From assembly GCA_035627955.1 (NCBI GenBank), contig DASPKU010000006.1, forward strand, positions 1 to 64,000: a stretch of DNA of 64,000 nucleotides. The letters run 5' to 3'. The notes under the pieces are model-generated. The model worked only from the letters and a program-made list of their open reading frames with translations, searched no databases and was not told the origin of the DNA. Below, in pieces: positions 24,636 through 32,489 of the stretch. The position numbers and the translations under genes are program-made. Source of the stretch: Phycisphaerales bacterium. GTDB lineage: Bacteria > Planctomycetota > Phycisphaerae > Phycisphaerales > UBA1924. Within the stretch, counting starts at the first letter, position 1. The number at the start of each line of letters is the position of its first letter.

Positions 24636-25472
24636 ATGAGAGACAAGGACTGGGCCATGGGCGTGATGCCGCGGGAACCCGAAGCGTTCGCTGAAACCGT
24701 CGCGGAGATGCTCCGGCGTCTTCAGCCGGAGTACACCATCAACCTCGTGGGCCCGCGCGAGCTCCTGGTCAACGGCCGGCGGCTGGACCTCGAGAACCTC
24801 TACCGCATGGTGAACCACGAGCCCGGGCGGGGCACCGAGATCGTCGAGCACTACCTCGAGCAGCTCTTCGCCGGCGACGCCATGCAGCTGATGGCAATGT
24901 CCCTGGACTTCGCGCGCAACCGCATCATGCCGCGGATCCAGCCCGACACCATCTTCCAGCACCTCTCCCGCGACCAGGTCGCGCACGTGCCGTTTGTCAA
25001 TGACACGGCCATCGTCTTCGTGACCGACCTGCCGCACATGACGGTGAGCATTACCGTCGAGCAGCTCGTGCGGTGGAAGCTTTCGATCGACGAGGTCGAG
25101 GACATCGCTCGCCAGAACCTTGACCAGTACGCGCCCGAGCTCGAGGTGCAGATCGTGGAAAGCAAGGAGGGCGGGAAGGCGGCGATTCTTTCGCAGCACG
25201 ATGGCTACGACGCCGCGCGTCTGCTGCTGGGCGGTCTGTACGACCGCCTGGCGCCGCAGCTGGGCGGGAACTTTTACGTGGCGACGCCGGCGCGGGACAT
25301 GTTCGTGGCGTTCAGCCCGGGGCCGGACATCTTCGTGCGGCGTCTGCAGGAGCGGATTGAGCACGACTACCGGCGGTTGCCGTATCCGATCTCGTCCGAC
25401 CTGTTCTACGTGACGCGTGACGGGGTTTGCGGGACGAAGCCGGAAGAGGCGGCGCGGGACGAGGCGGCGTAA
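24636..25472 (+). CDS. DUF1444 (YtpQ-like) family protein
   Basis: A soluble protein of about 278 aa resembling the YtpQ/DUF1444 family of unknown role. Conserved-looking parts include PEYTINLVGPRELLVNGRRLDLENLYR, then FVNDTAIVFVTDLPHMTVSITVEQL and the C-terminal DLFYVTRDGV. There are no membrane segments or catalytic motifs. Start candidates are the ATG at 24636 and one at 24657; the first is chosen because the frame is open and the distance from the leader hairpin is suitable. It is followed after 66 bp by a CoA-binding protein gene on the same strand. Function cannot be stated. Confidence 0.8.
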   Translation: MRDKDWAMGVMPREPEAFAETVAEMLRRLQPEYTINLVGPRELLVNGRRLDLENLYRMVNHEPGRGTEIVEHYLEQLFAGDAMQLMAMSLDFARNRIMPRIQPDTIFQHLSRDQVAHVPFVNDTAIVFVTDLPHMTVSITVEQLVRWKLSIDEVEDIARQNLDQYAPELEVQIVESKEGGKAAILSQHDGYDAARLLLGGLYDRLAPQLGGNFYVATPARDMFVAFSPGPDIFVRRLQERIEHDYRRLPYPISSDLFYVTRDGVCGTKPEEAARDEAA

Positions 25473-25538
25473 GGGCCGCCTCGGCGGTTTCGGTCGTCAA
25501 CTTCATACTTCGGGGCAGCTCGGGTCATACCTTCGCGC

Positions 25539-25937
25539 ATGGCTCAGGACCCGATCGCCGCGTTCCTTGCCGGCTCGCCGTTCGCCGTTGCCGGCGCGTC
25601 CAACAACCGCGCCAAGTACGGGAACATGGTGCTCCGGTGCTATCAGCAGAACGGGCGGACCGCGTACCCCGTCAACCCAAACGAGGCCGAGGTGGAGGGG
25701 GTGCGGTGCTACTCGATGCTGGCGGATGTGCCGGAGAAGCCGCACGGGGTTTCGATCATCACGCCGCGGTGGATCACTGCACGGCTGGTCGATGATGCGA
25801 TTGCGCTGGGGATCAAGCACCTGTGGATGCAGCCGGGGGCGGAGAGTTACCCTGCGATCGAGAAGGCGGAGGCGGCGGGGATCAGCGTGATTCACTCGGG
25901 GCCGTGCTTGCTTGTGGTGCTTGGGTTTCGGGCTTGA
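25539..25937 (+). CDS. CoA-binding-fold protein (YccU-like)
   Basis: A 132-aa single-domain Rossmann-like protein of the CoA_binding_2 family. The nucleotide loop is VAGASNNRAKYGNMV, followed by YPVNPNEAEVEGVRCY and a C-terminal GPCLLVVLGF. Relatives bind CoA or its esters and occur as the N-terminal part of ADP-forming acyl-CoA synthetases, but stand-alone members have no proven reaction. Length and motifs are normal. It lies downstream of the DUF1444 gene and convergent with the split YcxB-like gene. Confidence 0.88.
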   Translation: MAQDPIAAFLAGSPFAVAGASNNRAKYGNMVLRCYQQNGRTAYPVNPNEAEVEGVRCYSMLADVPEKPHGVSIITPRWITARLVDDAIALGIKHLWMQPGAESYPAIEKAEAAGISVIHSGPCLLVVLGFRA

Positions 25938-26092
25938 GGGCCGCTGCAGGCGAGCGGATTACGGATAAACACGAGCCCGGGATGCGGTGGCGGGTGCTCA
26001 GTCTCTTGCGCGCAGGGCCGCACGGCTGGCCCGCTCACTCCGTTCGGGGCTCGTTGCGAACGGTCAGAGCGGTGAGCATGGCACACGGGCAT

Positions 26093-26650
26093 TCACCTTC
26101 TCGCCTTCGCCTGCTGCATCAGCTGGCGCGAGCGGTGGGCGAACTCGGCGGCGTCCTGTGGGCGCGCGAATGCGCGGAGGGGGACGCCGTAGCCGAGCAG
26201 CGGGTTCAGTACGAAGACGACGTACGTTCCGGTCTCCTCTACTGATTGCACGTGTGCCCAGCGAATCAGGTCGTCGGCAATGACGGAGGTGAAGAAGACG
26301 CCGTCGTCGGTGAGCTCTACGCCTACTTCACGCGGCAGGGGGCCGAGCTCGCCGCGTTCGTGCATGACCCGCAGCAGCTTCTTTGACGAGTTACCGGACA
26401 TCTTCGAGATCAGCACCATGGTTGTCACCAGCCCCGCGATCAGGGCCGCGAGCACGAGGGCAACCGATCCACCGGTCTAGTGCGTGATCACTACCACTGC
26501 CGTGATCGTGGCCAGCACGGCGTAGAACGCGAGCTTGCCAGCCATTCCGAACGCCGCGATGGAGGCCTTGTGGTATGGGCCGTCCTTGCGGGTCACCCAC
26601 GTGCTCAGCGCAATCTGATCGTCCAGCGTGTAGGTGTACGATACCTGCAT
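26093..26650 (-). pseudogene. YcxB-like membrane protein gene interrupted by an in-frame TAG
   Basis: Two adjacent frames on the minus strand are the same frame separated by one stop codon (TAG at 26477-26479). The upstream part (from the ATG at 26650, with AGAGGA before it) gives 57 residues: MQVSYTYTLDDQIALSTWVTRKDGP and then the first TM. The downstream part continues with a second TM (LVLAALIAGLVTTMVLI) and a soluble beta-rich domain (VGVELTDDGVFFTSVIADDLIRWAHVQSVEETGTYVVFVL). Together they give about 184 residues with the N-tail/TM/TM/C-domain layout of YcxB-like proteins. A single C-to-T type change (CAG to TAG) would explain the break; sequencing error, recent decay or readthrough are all possible. 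The role of the family is unknown. Confidence 0.7.
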
Positions 26651-26699
26651 CACGACGTTCCTCTCATAGACCCCGCAGCGATCAAGGAAACTCTGCTCC

Positions 26700-27749
26700 G
26701 TGAACCCCTGGAAGGTCGACATCCACACCCACATCCTGCCGCGCGAGTGGCCGGACCTGCGCGAGCGGTACGGGTACGGCGAGTGGGTGCGGCTGGAGCA
26801 TACCGATCCGTGCACGGCGCGGATGATCAAGGGTGAGAAGCGATTCCGGGACATCGGGCACAACTGCTGGGAGCCGCGCGTACGCCTGGAGGAGATGGAC
26901 GCTACGGGTGTGCAGGTGCAGGCGCTGTCCACGGTGCCGGTGATGTTCAGCTACTGGGCAAAGGCCAGGGACACGCTCGACCTCGCCCAGCGGCTCAACG
27001 ACCATATCGCTGGGATTACCAGCGAGTACCCCTCGCGCTTCGCGGGGCTTGCGACGTTGCCGATGCAGGACCCTGCACTGGCGGTGCGCGAGCTGGAGCG
27101 GTGTGTCAGCGAACTGGGCCTGTCGGGGGTGCAGATCGGGTCGCACATCGAGCGTGAGAGCGGTGTCGATCTCAATCTGAATGATCCCGAGGTGTTGGAC
27201 GTCCTGCGTGAGTGCGAGCGGCTCGACGCGTGCGTGTTCGTGCACCCCTGGGACATGATGGGCACGGCCCAGATGTGCAAGTACTGGCTGCCGTGGCTGG
27301 TGGGCATGCCCGCCGAGAGCGCCCGCGCGATCTGCTCGGTGCTCTTCGGTGGGGTGCTGGAGAAACTGCCGCGGCTGCGCATCGGCTTTGCTCACGGCGG
27401 CGGCTCTTTCCCCGGCACCATCGGGCGGATCGAGCACGGGTTCAAGGTGCGCCCTGACCTTTGTGCGATCGACAACACGGTGAACCCTCGCGAATACCTT
27501 GCCGACGCTGCGGGTACACGCCCGGCGCGCTTCTATGTCGATTCCCTCGTGCACGATGCGGAGGCGCTCCGGGCCATCCTCAGGATGTTCGGCCCCCAGC
27601 GCGTGATGCTCGGCAGCGACTACCCGTTCCCACTGGGCGAGGACCGCCCGGGCGAGCTGATCGAGTCCGCCGGGCTTGATACGTCGACCCGCGAGCAGCT
27701 CCTCCGCGGCACGGGGCTGGAGTTCCTGGGCAGGATCAGCCAGCACTAG
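26700..27749 (+). CDS. 2-amino-3-carboxymuconate-6-semialdehyde decarboxylase (ACMSD-like amidohydrolase)
   Basis: A 349-aa zinc-dependent TIM-barrel decarboxylase. The sequence is strikingly close to eukaryotic ACMSD along its whole length: [21 protein letters not shown] (metal ligands His9 and His11), [77 protein letters not shown] and [11 protein letters not shown] with the ligand Asp. In the kynurenine or 2-nitrobenzoate routes the enzyme removes CO2 from ACMS. The start is a GTG at 26700 with AAGGAA about ten bases before it. It diverges from the YcxB-like gene with only 49 bp between the starts. No other kynurenine-pathway gene is in the window. Confidence 0.9.
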   Translation: MNPWKVDIHTHILPREWPDLRERYGYGEWVRLEHTDPCTARMIKGEKRFRDIGHNCWEPRVRLEEMDATGVQVQALSTVPVMFSYWAKARDTLDLAQRLNDHIAGITSEYPSRFAGLATLPMQDPALAVRELERCVSELGLSGVQIGSHIERESGVDLNLNDPEVLDVLRECERLDACVFVHPWDMMGTAQMCKYWLPWLVGMPAESARAICSVLFGGVLEKLPRLRIGFAHGGGSFPGTIGRIEHGFKVRPDLCAIDNTVNPREYLADAAGTRPARFYVDSLVHDAEALRAILRMFGPQRVMLGSDYPFPLGEDRPGELIESAGLDTSTREQLLRGTGLEFLGRISQH

Positions 27750-27756
27750 CATTCGG

Positions 27757-28221
27757 ATGAGGATGATCCGCGTTTACAGCTTCCTCCCCGCGGGCCCCGC
27801 GTTCGATACTCCGGCGGAGGCGATCCGCTACACACAGTCGCTGCCGTATGACGAGCTCGGAGAGTTGCTCGTCGAAGAGGTGCAGTTCAACGATCGGGCG
27901 GTGGTGTTCAAGTGTGCCGGCGGTCGTCGGTTCATCGTCGAAGCGACGGAGTCGGGGCCGTCCTGGCGGCTCACCGAGACCGATGATATGGCCCCGGCAC
28001 CGCCCGACGCGGTCATGATTTCCTTCGGGCAGAGGGCCGCGGAGTGGGACCGCACGGCTTACGCCTCGCGCATCGTGGGTCGCAGGTTGGCCATGATCAT
28101 CAGCATTGGCGAGTACGTCTATCTCTATGCGCGTGGGCTGCCGGCGATCTTCTTCTCGGCCGCGAAGGTGGTGGGTGATGACTCGCTGCTGCTCTACTGG
28201 CAGATCGAGGATAATGAGTAA
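27757..28221 (+). CDS. hypothetical protein, 154 aa
   Basis: Not recognised. A soluble alpha/beta protein without signal peptide or membrane helix. It starts MRMIRVYSFLPAGPAFDTPAEAIRYTQSL and ends with a beta-rich part. The start may be 27757 or the second ATG at 27763, which is better spaced from GGATGAGG. It lies 7 bp after the ACMSD gene and 34 bp before the Xaa-Pro aminopeptidase gene, so it is probably in one operon with them. Codon use matches its neighbours. Confidence 0.7.
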   Translation: MRMIRVYSFLPAGPAFDTPAEAIRYTQSLPYDELGELLVEEVQFNDRAVVFKCAGGRRFIVEATESGPSWRLTETDDMAPAPPDAVMISFGQRAAEWDRTAYASRIVGRRLAMIISIGEYVYLYARGLPAIFFSAAKVVGDDSLLLYWQIEDNE

Positions 28222-28255
28222 AGTGATGCGCACACGAACGATCGGGAGAATCGAG

Positions 28256-29494
28256 ATGGCCAAGAGCAAGGTTGCAACCCGCACCCAGTCCACGCACTCG
28301 CAGGTCAGCGAGTACAAGTCACGGCGCGAACGCGTGCTCAAGGCGCTCGACGGGCAGGTCGGGCTCGTACTCGCTGGTGACGGCGCTCCGCCCCTGGCCG
28401 GATTCTGGCAGCCTACCTCGCACTTTGCTTACCTCACGGGCATCAAGGACGAGCAGGGCGCGGGCGTCCTTTTCGACCCTTCCCACGAGGACCCCAAGAA
28501 GCGCTGCATCCTGTTCCTTCGTCCGCTCAACCCCGAGCTCGAGGCGTGGGACGGCTACCGCGACGAGATCTCGCAAACGCTCAAGGACAGGACCGGCTTC
28601 GAGACGGTGATGCGGACCAACGCGCTGCCGCGGATGCTCACGGCCTCGCTGCGTCAGCGCAAGAAGGCCGCGTGCCTGCACGCCTTCGCCGTGTACGACG
28701 CGCCGGTCTCGCCCGACCTCGCCCTTTTCCGCAAGGTGAGCGAGCGCATCCCCGGCGTTTCCATCAACGACCAGACCGACCTGCTCAACTCGCTGCGGGC
28801 CGTCAAGAGCAGGCATGAGGTCTCGCTCGTCGAGCGCGCACTCGAAGCGACCGCCGCGGGCTACGAGGCGATCACGCGCACGCTCCGCCCGGGCGTGACC
28901 GAGAAGGCCGTGCAGCGGGCCGCGGAGGCGGCGTTCATCGAGGCCGGCGGCAGCGGCCCCGCGTACAACAGCATCGTGGGCAGCGGCCGCAACGCGACGG
29001 TGCTGCACTACATGCAGAACAGCGCCGTGTGCCGCGAGGGCGAGCTGCTGGTGGTTGACGCGGGCAGCGGCTACGAGGGCTATTGCGCGGATATCACCCG
29101 CACGTACCCCGTGTCCGGCAAGTTCACGCCCGAGCAGCGGAAGATGTACGAGCTGGTGCTCGATGCCCAGCAGGCCGCGATAGAGGCCGTGAAGCCCGGC
29201 CGCTACATGCACGAGGTGGACGGCGCGGCCCGCAGGGTCTTCGAGAAGGCGGGCGTCGCCGACCGCTTCATCCACGGCATCGGCCACCAGCTCGGCATGG
29301 AGGTGCACGATGTGACCCCCGACGGCCCGCTCAAGGAAGGCATGATCATCACCATCGAGCCCGGCCTTTACTTCCCCGACAAGCCCCTGGGCATCCGCAT
29401 CGAGGACGACGTCCTGGTGACGAGGACGGGGGGGCGGAACCTGTCGCCGATGATCCCCAAGAGCGTGAAGGACGTGGAGGCCGCTCTGCGATAA
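28256..29494 (+). CDS. pepP: Xaa-Pro aminopeptidase (M24B)
   Basis: A 412-aa di-manganese peptidase that removes the N-terminal residue before proline. The N-terminal aminopeptidase-P domain has SHFAYLTGIKDEQGAGVLF. The C-terminal pita-bread domain has the ligands in VVDAGSGYEGYCADITRTYPV (two Asp), GIGHQLGMEVHD (His), ITIEPGLY and GIRIEDDVLV (two Glu). The start at 28256 has GGGAGA six bases upstream; the open frame upstream of it is not conserved. The protein is cytoplasmic. It is a little shorter than E. coli PepP (441 aa). Confidence 0.93.
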   Translation: MAKSKVATRTQSTHSQVSEYKSRRERVLKALDGQVGLVLAGDGAPPLAGFWQPTSHFAYLTGIKDEQGAGVLFDPSHEDPKKRCILFLRPLNPELEAWDGYRDEISQTLKDRTGFETVMRTNALPRMLTASLRQRKKAACLHAFAVYDAPVSPDLALFRKVSERIPGVSINDQTDLLNSLRAVKSRHEVSLVERALEATAAGYEAITRTLRPGVTEKAVQRAAEAAFIEAGGSGPAYNSIVGSGRNATVLHYMQNSAVCREGELLVVDAGSGYEGYCADITRTYPVSGKFTPEQRKMYELVLDAQQAAIEAVKPGRYMHEVDGAARRVFEKAGVADRFIHGIGHQLGMEVHDVTPDGPLKEGMIITIEPGLYFPDKPLGIRIEDDVLVTRTGGRNLSPMIPKSVKDVEAALR

Positions 29495-29530
29495 CGCCCT
29501 TGTGCGGCGGGGGCCGGCATCATAGAATAA

Positions 29531-29546
29531 TCCGAGTATTCTCGGA
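29531..29546. promoter_or_regulatory. palindromic operator candidate of the toxin-antitoxin pair
   Basis: TCCGAG-TATT-CTCGGA, a perfect 16-bp inverted repeat ending 7 bases before the antitoxin ATG. Antitoxins of this group normally repress their own promoter by binding such sites, so this is the probable operator; it would also cover the ribosome-binding region. Confidence 0.55.
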
Positions 29547-29553
29547 GAGCCCC

Positions 29554-29856
29554 ATGTTCCGCGCCGCCGACATCCACTCGCTCACTTCGTTCCTCCGTGA
29601 CCACAAGGCCACACTTGAAAGGCTGGAGAAGAGCGGCCGCCCCGAGGTGCTGACCGTCAACGGCAAGGCGAAAGTCGTCATCCAGGATGCCGACGCGTAC
29701 CAGCGCATGATGGAACTCGCGGACCTCGCGCAGTCAGCCATGATCCTCAAGGAGCGGCTCGCCGCGGTTGATCGGGGGGAGCCGGGCATACCGGTCGATG
29801 AAGCGTTCGAGATGCTGCGAAAGCGCAACGCCGCCCGAAAGAAGCGCAGCGCGTGA
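29554..29856 (+). CDS. type II antitoxin, Phd/YefM family
   Basis: A 100-aa antitoxin predicted to neutralise the ParE-like toxin encoded next and to repress their common promoter. The N-terminal Phd/YefM fold is seen in FRAADIHSLTSFLRDHKATLERLEKSGRPEVLTVNGKAKVVIQDADAYQRM. The C-terminal half (residues 65-100) is charged and helical, the usual toxin-binding tail, ending RKRNAARKKRSA. The TGA stop overlaps the GTG start of the toxin gene by 4 bases (GTGA), as is typical of coupled pairs. Confidence 0.9.
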   Translation: MFRAADIHSLTSFLRDHKATLERLEKSGRPEVLTVNGKAKVVIQDADAYQRMMELADLAQSAMILKERLAAVDRGEPGIPVDEAFEMLRKRNAARKKRSA

Positions 29857-30176
29857 AGCGGGTCGTGTCCATCAGCGACGCGGCACTCGAAGAGCTCGAC
29901 GAGGTCTCCGCTTACCTGGCGATCGAGGGCTCTCCAGAGGCCGCGGATCGATGGCTCGCCGTCATGCTTCTGGCGATCCACGGCCTCCACTCCATGCCGG
30001 AGCGATGCCCGTTGGCGCTGGAGGAGCAGTTCAACCTCAGCAAGGGCAAGCCGCGCCTCCGGCAGCTGATCGTGGGGAACTACAGAGTGATCTTCACCGT
30101 GAAGGGACGTGCGGTGCGTGTCCTGCATGTGCGCCACGCGGCTCGGCGGCCCCTGACGCCGGAGGAACTCGGTTAG
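29853..30176 (+). CDS. type II toxin, RelE/ParE superfamily
   Basis: A 107-aa toxin with a GTG start that overlaps the antitoxin stop. ParE-type features: ALEELDEVSAYLAIEGSPEAADRWLAVMLLAIHGL (two N-terminal helices) and the beta strands with LRQLIVGNYRVIFTVKGRAVRVLHVRHAARRPL. ParE-like proteins inhibit gyrase, RelE-like ones cut mRNA on the ribosome; the lack of clear RelE catalytic residues favours ParE but does not settle it. The 3' end overlaps the convergent ubiE gene by 4 bases. Confidence 0.88.
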   Translation: MKRVVSISDAALEELDEVSAYLAIEGSPEAADRWLAVMLLAIHGLHSMPERCPLALEEQFNLSKGKPRLRQLIVGNYRVIFTVKGRAVRVLHVRHAARRPLTPEELG

Positions 30177-30967
30177 CCGGGCCGCACCGCCCGGTACTCC
30201 GAGAACACCCCGCACACCACCTGCCGCTCCACCTGCTCGAAGCCCGCTTCCTTGAGCGCGGCGACCACCCGCTCCGGGGGCACGCACCGGTCGATCGTCT
30301 CCCAGTAGTAGTCCCACAGCTCCGGCGTGCGCGGGGCGAGGTCGGTCATCTTGCTGATGATCGCGCCCACCGTGTGCAGGTACAGCTTCAGGAAACCGCG
30401 CCCGAACTTCGTCCGAGGGCGCGTGATCTCCAGCACGCACACCCGCCCGCCGGGCTTGAGCACCCGGTGGTACTCGCGGAAGGCGCCGGCGATGTCCTCC
30501 ACGTGCCGAAGCGCGTAGCCCATGGACAGGAAGTCGAACGCGGCGTCGTCGAACGGAAGGTTCTCCGCCGTCGCCACTCGCGTGTCGATGCCCAGCTGCT
30601 TCCGCGCCTCCGCCAGCATCCCCGCGCTGGGGTCGACCCCCACGAGTGAGCCGCGCACGGCGCCGTCGACCGTCATCAGCCGCAGCGCCTCGCGCGCCAC
30701 CAGCCCTGTTCCCGTCGCCACATCCGCCACGTGCATCCCGGGCTTCAGCCGCGCGCGCCGTAGCGCCTCGCGCCGGTACCACTTGCCCGACCCCAGGCTG
30801 AGCCAGTGCTCCACCTTGTCGTAATCGACGGCCGTCTCATCGAAGATGCTCGTCAGGAATGCCCGCTTCTCCGCCGGCTGCCCGTAGTAGCCCTCAATGG
30901 GCGGGTGCGGCGCCATCGCGCCGTCGGTCGAAGTGGGGGATGTGGGGGTGCTTGAGGCCGCGGGCAT
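30173..30967 (-). CDS. ubiE: UbiE/COQ5-family quinone-biosynthesis methyltransferase
   Basis: A 264-aa SAM-dependent C-methyltransferase, predicted to methylate demethylmenaquinone to menaquinone. It begins with a short disordered tail (Ser/Thr/Pro), then the UbiE hallmark VDYDKVEHWLSLGSGKWYRREAL, motif I DVATGTGLVAREAL, YALRHVEDIAGAFREYHRVLKPGGRVCVLEITRP and a C-terminal YYWETIDRCVPPERV. The last part departs from the classical Y.YY motif, so a substrate other than menaquinone is possible. The ATG at 30967 is chosen; one at 30916 would remove the disordered tail. It is divergent from the plsC-like gene at 31078. Confidence 0.85.
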   Translation of the reverse strand: MPAASSTPTSPTSTDGAMAPHPPIEGYYGQPAEKRAFLTSIFDETAVDYDKVEHWLSLGSGKWYRREALRRARLKPGMHVADVATGTGLVAREALRLMTVDGAVRGSLVGVDPSAGMLAEARKQLGIDTRVATAENLPFDDAAFDFLSMGYALRHVEDIAGAFREYHRVLKPGGRVCVLEITRPRTKFGRGFLKLYLHTVGAIISKMTDLAPRTPELWDYYWETIDRCVPPERVVAALKEAGFEQVERQVVCGVFSEYRAVRPG

Positions 30968-31077
30968 GGGCCTGAACCTACGTGAACCGGCGCGGGGGGT
31001 CAAGCGCGGGTGTCCAAGCGCGGGAAGCGAGGGTGTCCAAGCGACGAGCCGCCGATCGCTGGTAACCTTGCCTTCCC

Positions 31078-31746
31078 ATGGGCAGTGTCTTCTACACGGC
31101 GGCGAAGGCCGCGTTCGCGATCCCACGCTTCGCCGCCATCCGCGAGCGCGTCTTCGGCATGGAGCACGTGCCCGCCCGTGGCCCGTTCATTTTGGCCGTA
31201 TCACACCTCAGCCACCTTGAGCCCTTCTTCGTGGGAGCGCTTGTGCGCCCGCACGTCCGGTGGATGTCCCGCATCGAGTTCTACCGCCCGCGGGTGGCCG
31301 CGGCCTTCCTCAACGCCATGGACGCCTTCCCGGTAGACCGCTTCGGCAACGCCTCGCCAGCGGTGCGGACGGCCGTGCGGATCCTCGAGCGCGGCGGAGC
31401 GGTCGGCATGTTCCCCGAGGGCGGGGTCGCCGTCGGGCGCGAGTCCGTGCTCCGCGGCGGCGCCGTCAAGCAGGGTGTCTGCACCATCGCGATCCAAGCA
31501 CAAACAGCGGTGGTTCCTGTCGTCGTCCTTGGCACCGACGCGCTCCTGGCTGTGCGCCCCTGGCTGCCGATCAAGTCCGGGCGTGTGGACGTCAGCTTCG
31601 GCCCCTCCATTCAGCCGCCGCGGCGCGACGGGCGCTCGCGGCGCGCACTCCGCGCGGAGATGGCGGGCACGCTTACCGCGGCGTTCGTGGACCTTTACCG
31701 TGACCTGCTGCGGCGGACGGGGCGGCGCGACGAGGATGTGCCCTGA
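31078..31746 (+). CDS. 1-acyl-glycerol-3-phosphate acyltransferase-like (PlsC), copy 1
   Basis: A 222-aa membrane-associated acyltransferase that would make phosphatidic acid from lysophosphatidate or transfer an acyl chain to another lipid. Motif I is HLSHLE, an HX4E variant of the usual HX4D. Motif III is FPEGG (normally FPEG[TS]R) and motif IV is VVPVVVLG. The N-terminal segment is only weakly hydrophobic. It is followed after 3 bp by a second PlsC-type gene, so the two form an operon. The variant catalytic motif makes its activity uncertain. Confidence 0.82.
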   Translation: MGSVFYTAAKAAFAIPRFAAIRERVFGMEHVPARGPFILAVSHLSHLEPFFVGALVRPHVRWMSRIEFYRPRVAAAFLNAMDAFPVDRFGNASPAVRTAVRILERGGAVGMFPEGGVAVGRESVLRGGAVKQGVCTIAIQAQTAVVPVVVLGTDALLAVRPWLPIKSGRVDVSFGPSIQPPRRDGRSRRALRAEMAGTLTAAFVDLYRDLLRRTGRRDEDVP

Positions 31747-31749
31747 ACC

Positions 31750-32370
31750 ATGGGCGACCGCTTCTACAGGTGCGTCCGCTTCTTCGGCTCCTTCGGGTTG
31801 TGGGTCAGCTCCCGCCCGCTGATCCGCGGGCTCGAGCACGTGCCGCGCACCGGCCCCTTCATCCTCGCGGCGACGCACCAGAGCGTGTACGACGTCCCGC
31901 TGCTGATCCGCCACACGCCGCGACTGCTCGACTTCGTGAGCATCACGGAGGTCTTTGCCAAACCGCTGGTCGGCTGGTTCTACGGCTCGCTCAACGCGTT
32001 CCCCCTCGAACGCTCGCGGGCTGACCCCGCGACGGTGCGGATCATCCTTGACCGCCTTGAGCGCGGGCGCGCTGTCGCCATGTTCCCCGAGGGTCGCATC
32101 CGTTCCGGTCCTGACTCCGTTGTTCACACCGGCACGATCCGTGCCGGCGTTGGCCGCCTCGCCACGATGGCCAACGTCCCCGTCGTCCCCTGTGTCATCC
32201 ACAACAGCAACGTCTACGAGCGGCCTGCAAGCTGGGCGCCCCTCCGGCGCACCAGCTATGGAATCGCGTACGGCGAGCCGATGCTCCCGACCGTTGACCC
32301 CGCCGAACTTGAGCGCCAACTCGTCCGATCGCTCCAGCAACTCTGGGCCGCAATCGCAAAGCCCGAGTGA
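31750..32370 (+). CDS. 1-acyl-glycerol-3-phosphate acyltransferase-like (PlsC), copy 2
   Basis: A 206-aa acyltransferase with the standard motifs: THQSVYDVP (HX4D) at about residue 42, NAFPLERSRAD, FPEGRIRSG (motif III), and VPVVPCVIH (motif IV). It is paired with the gene just upstream, 3 bp away; the two share about the same layout and probably arose by duplication. Both are inferred to act in phospholipid synthesis, perhaps with different acyl acceptors. The stop is at 32370, followed by 119 bp of leader for the dockerin protein gene. Confidence 0.87.
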   Translation: MGDRFYRCVRFFGSFGLWVSSRPLIRGLEHVPRTGPFILAATHQSVYDVPLLIRHTPRLLDFVSITEVFAKPLVGWFYGSLNAFPLERSRADPATVRIILDRLERGRAVAMFPEGRIRSGPDSVVHTGTIRAGVGRLATMANVPVVPCVIHNSNVYERPASWAPLRRTSYGIAYGEPMLPTVDPAELERQLVRSLQQLWAAIAKPE

Positions 32371-32458
32371 GCATGGGTCTTCCTCCCCCACCCGGGGCGT
32401 TTCCGACATCGGGCGAAAATTTGTGACAGCTTCCGCAGCGATCTCCGCATGAAGAGAG

Positions 32459-32477
32459 CCCCGCGACTGCCGGGGCA
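32459..32477 (+). promoter_or_regulatory. leader hairpin abutting the Shine-Dalgarno
   Basis: GCCCCG, 7-nt loop, CGGGGC, ending directly before AGGAG at 32478-32482. A similar hairpin (GGCGCA/TGCGCC at 40681-40697) precedes the other dockerin gene at 39857-40666. It could tune translation or protect the 5' end. Confidence 0.4.
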
Positions 32478-32489
32478 GGAGATCCGCGA

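Noticed and set aside
24406-24639. 77-aa open frame in the acpP/DUF1444 gap
   Set aside because: No Shine-Dalgarno, no recognisable pattern, and it overlaps the leader hairpin and start of the DUF1444 gene.
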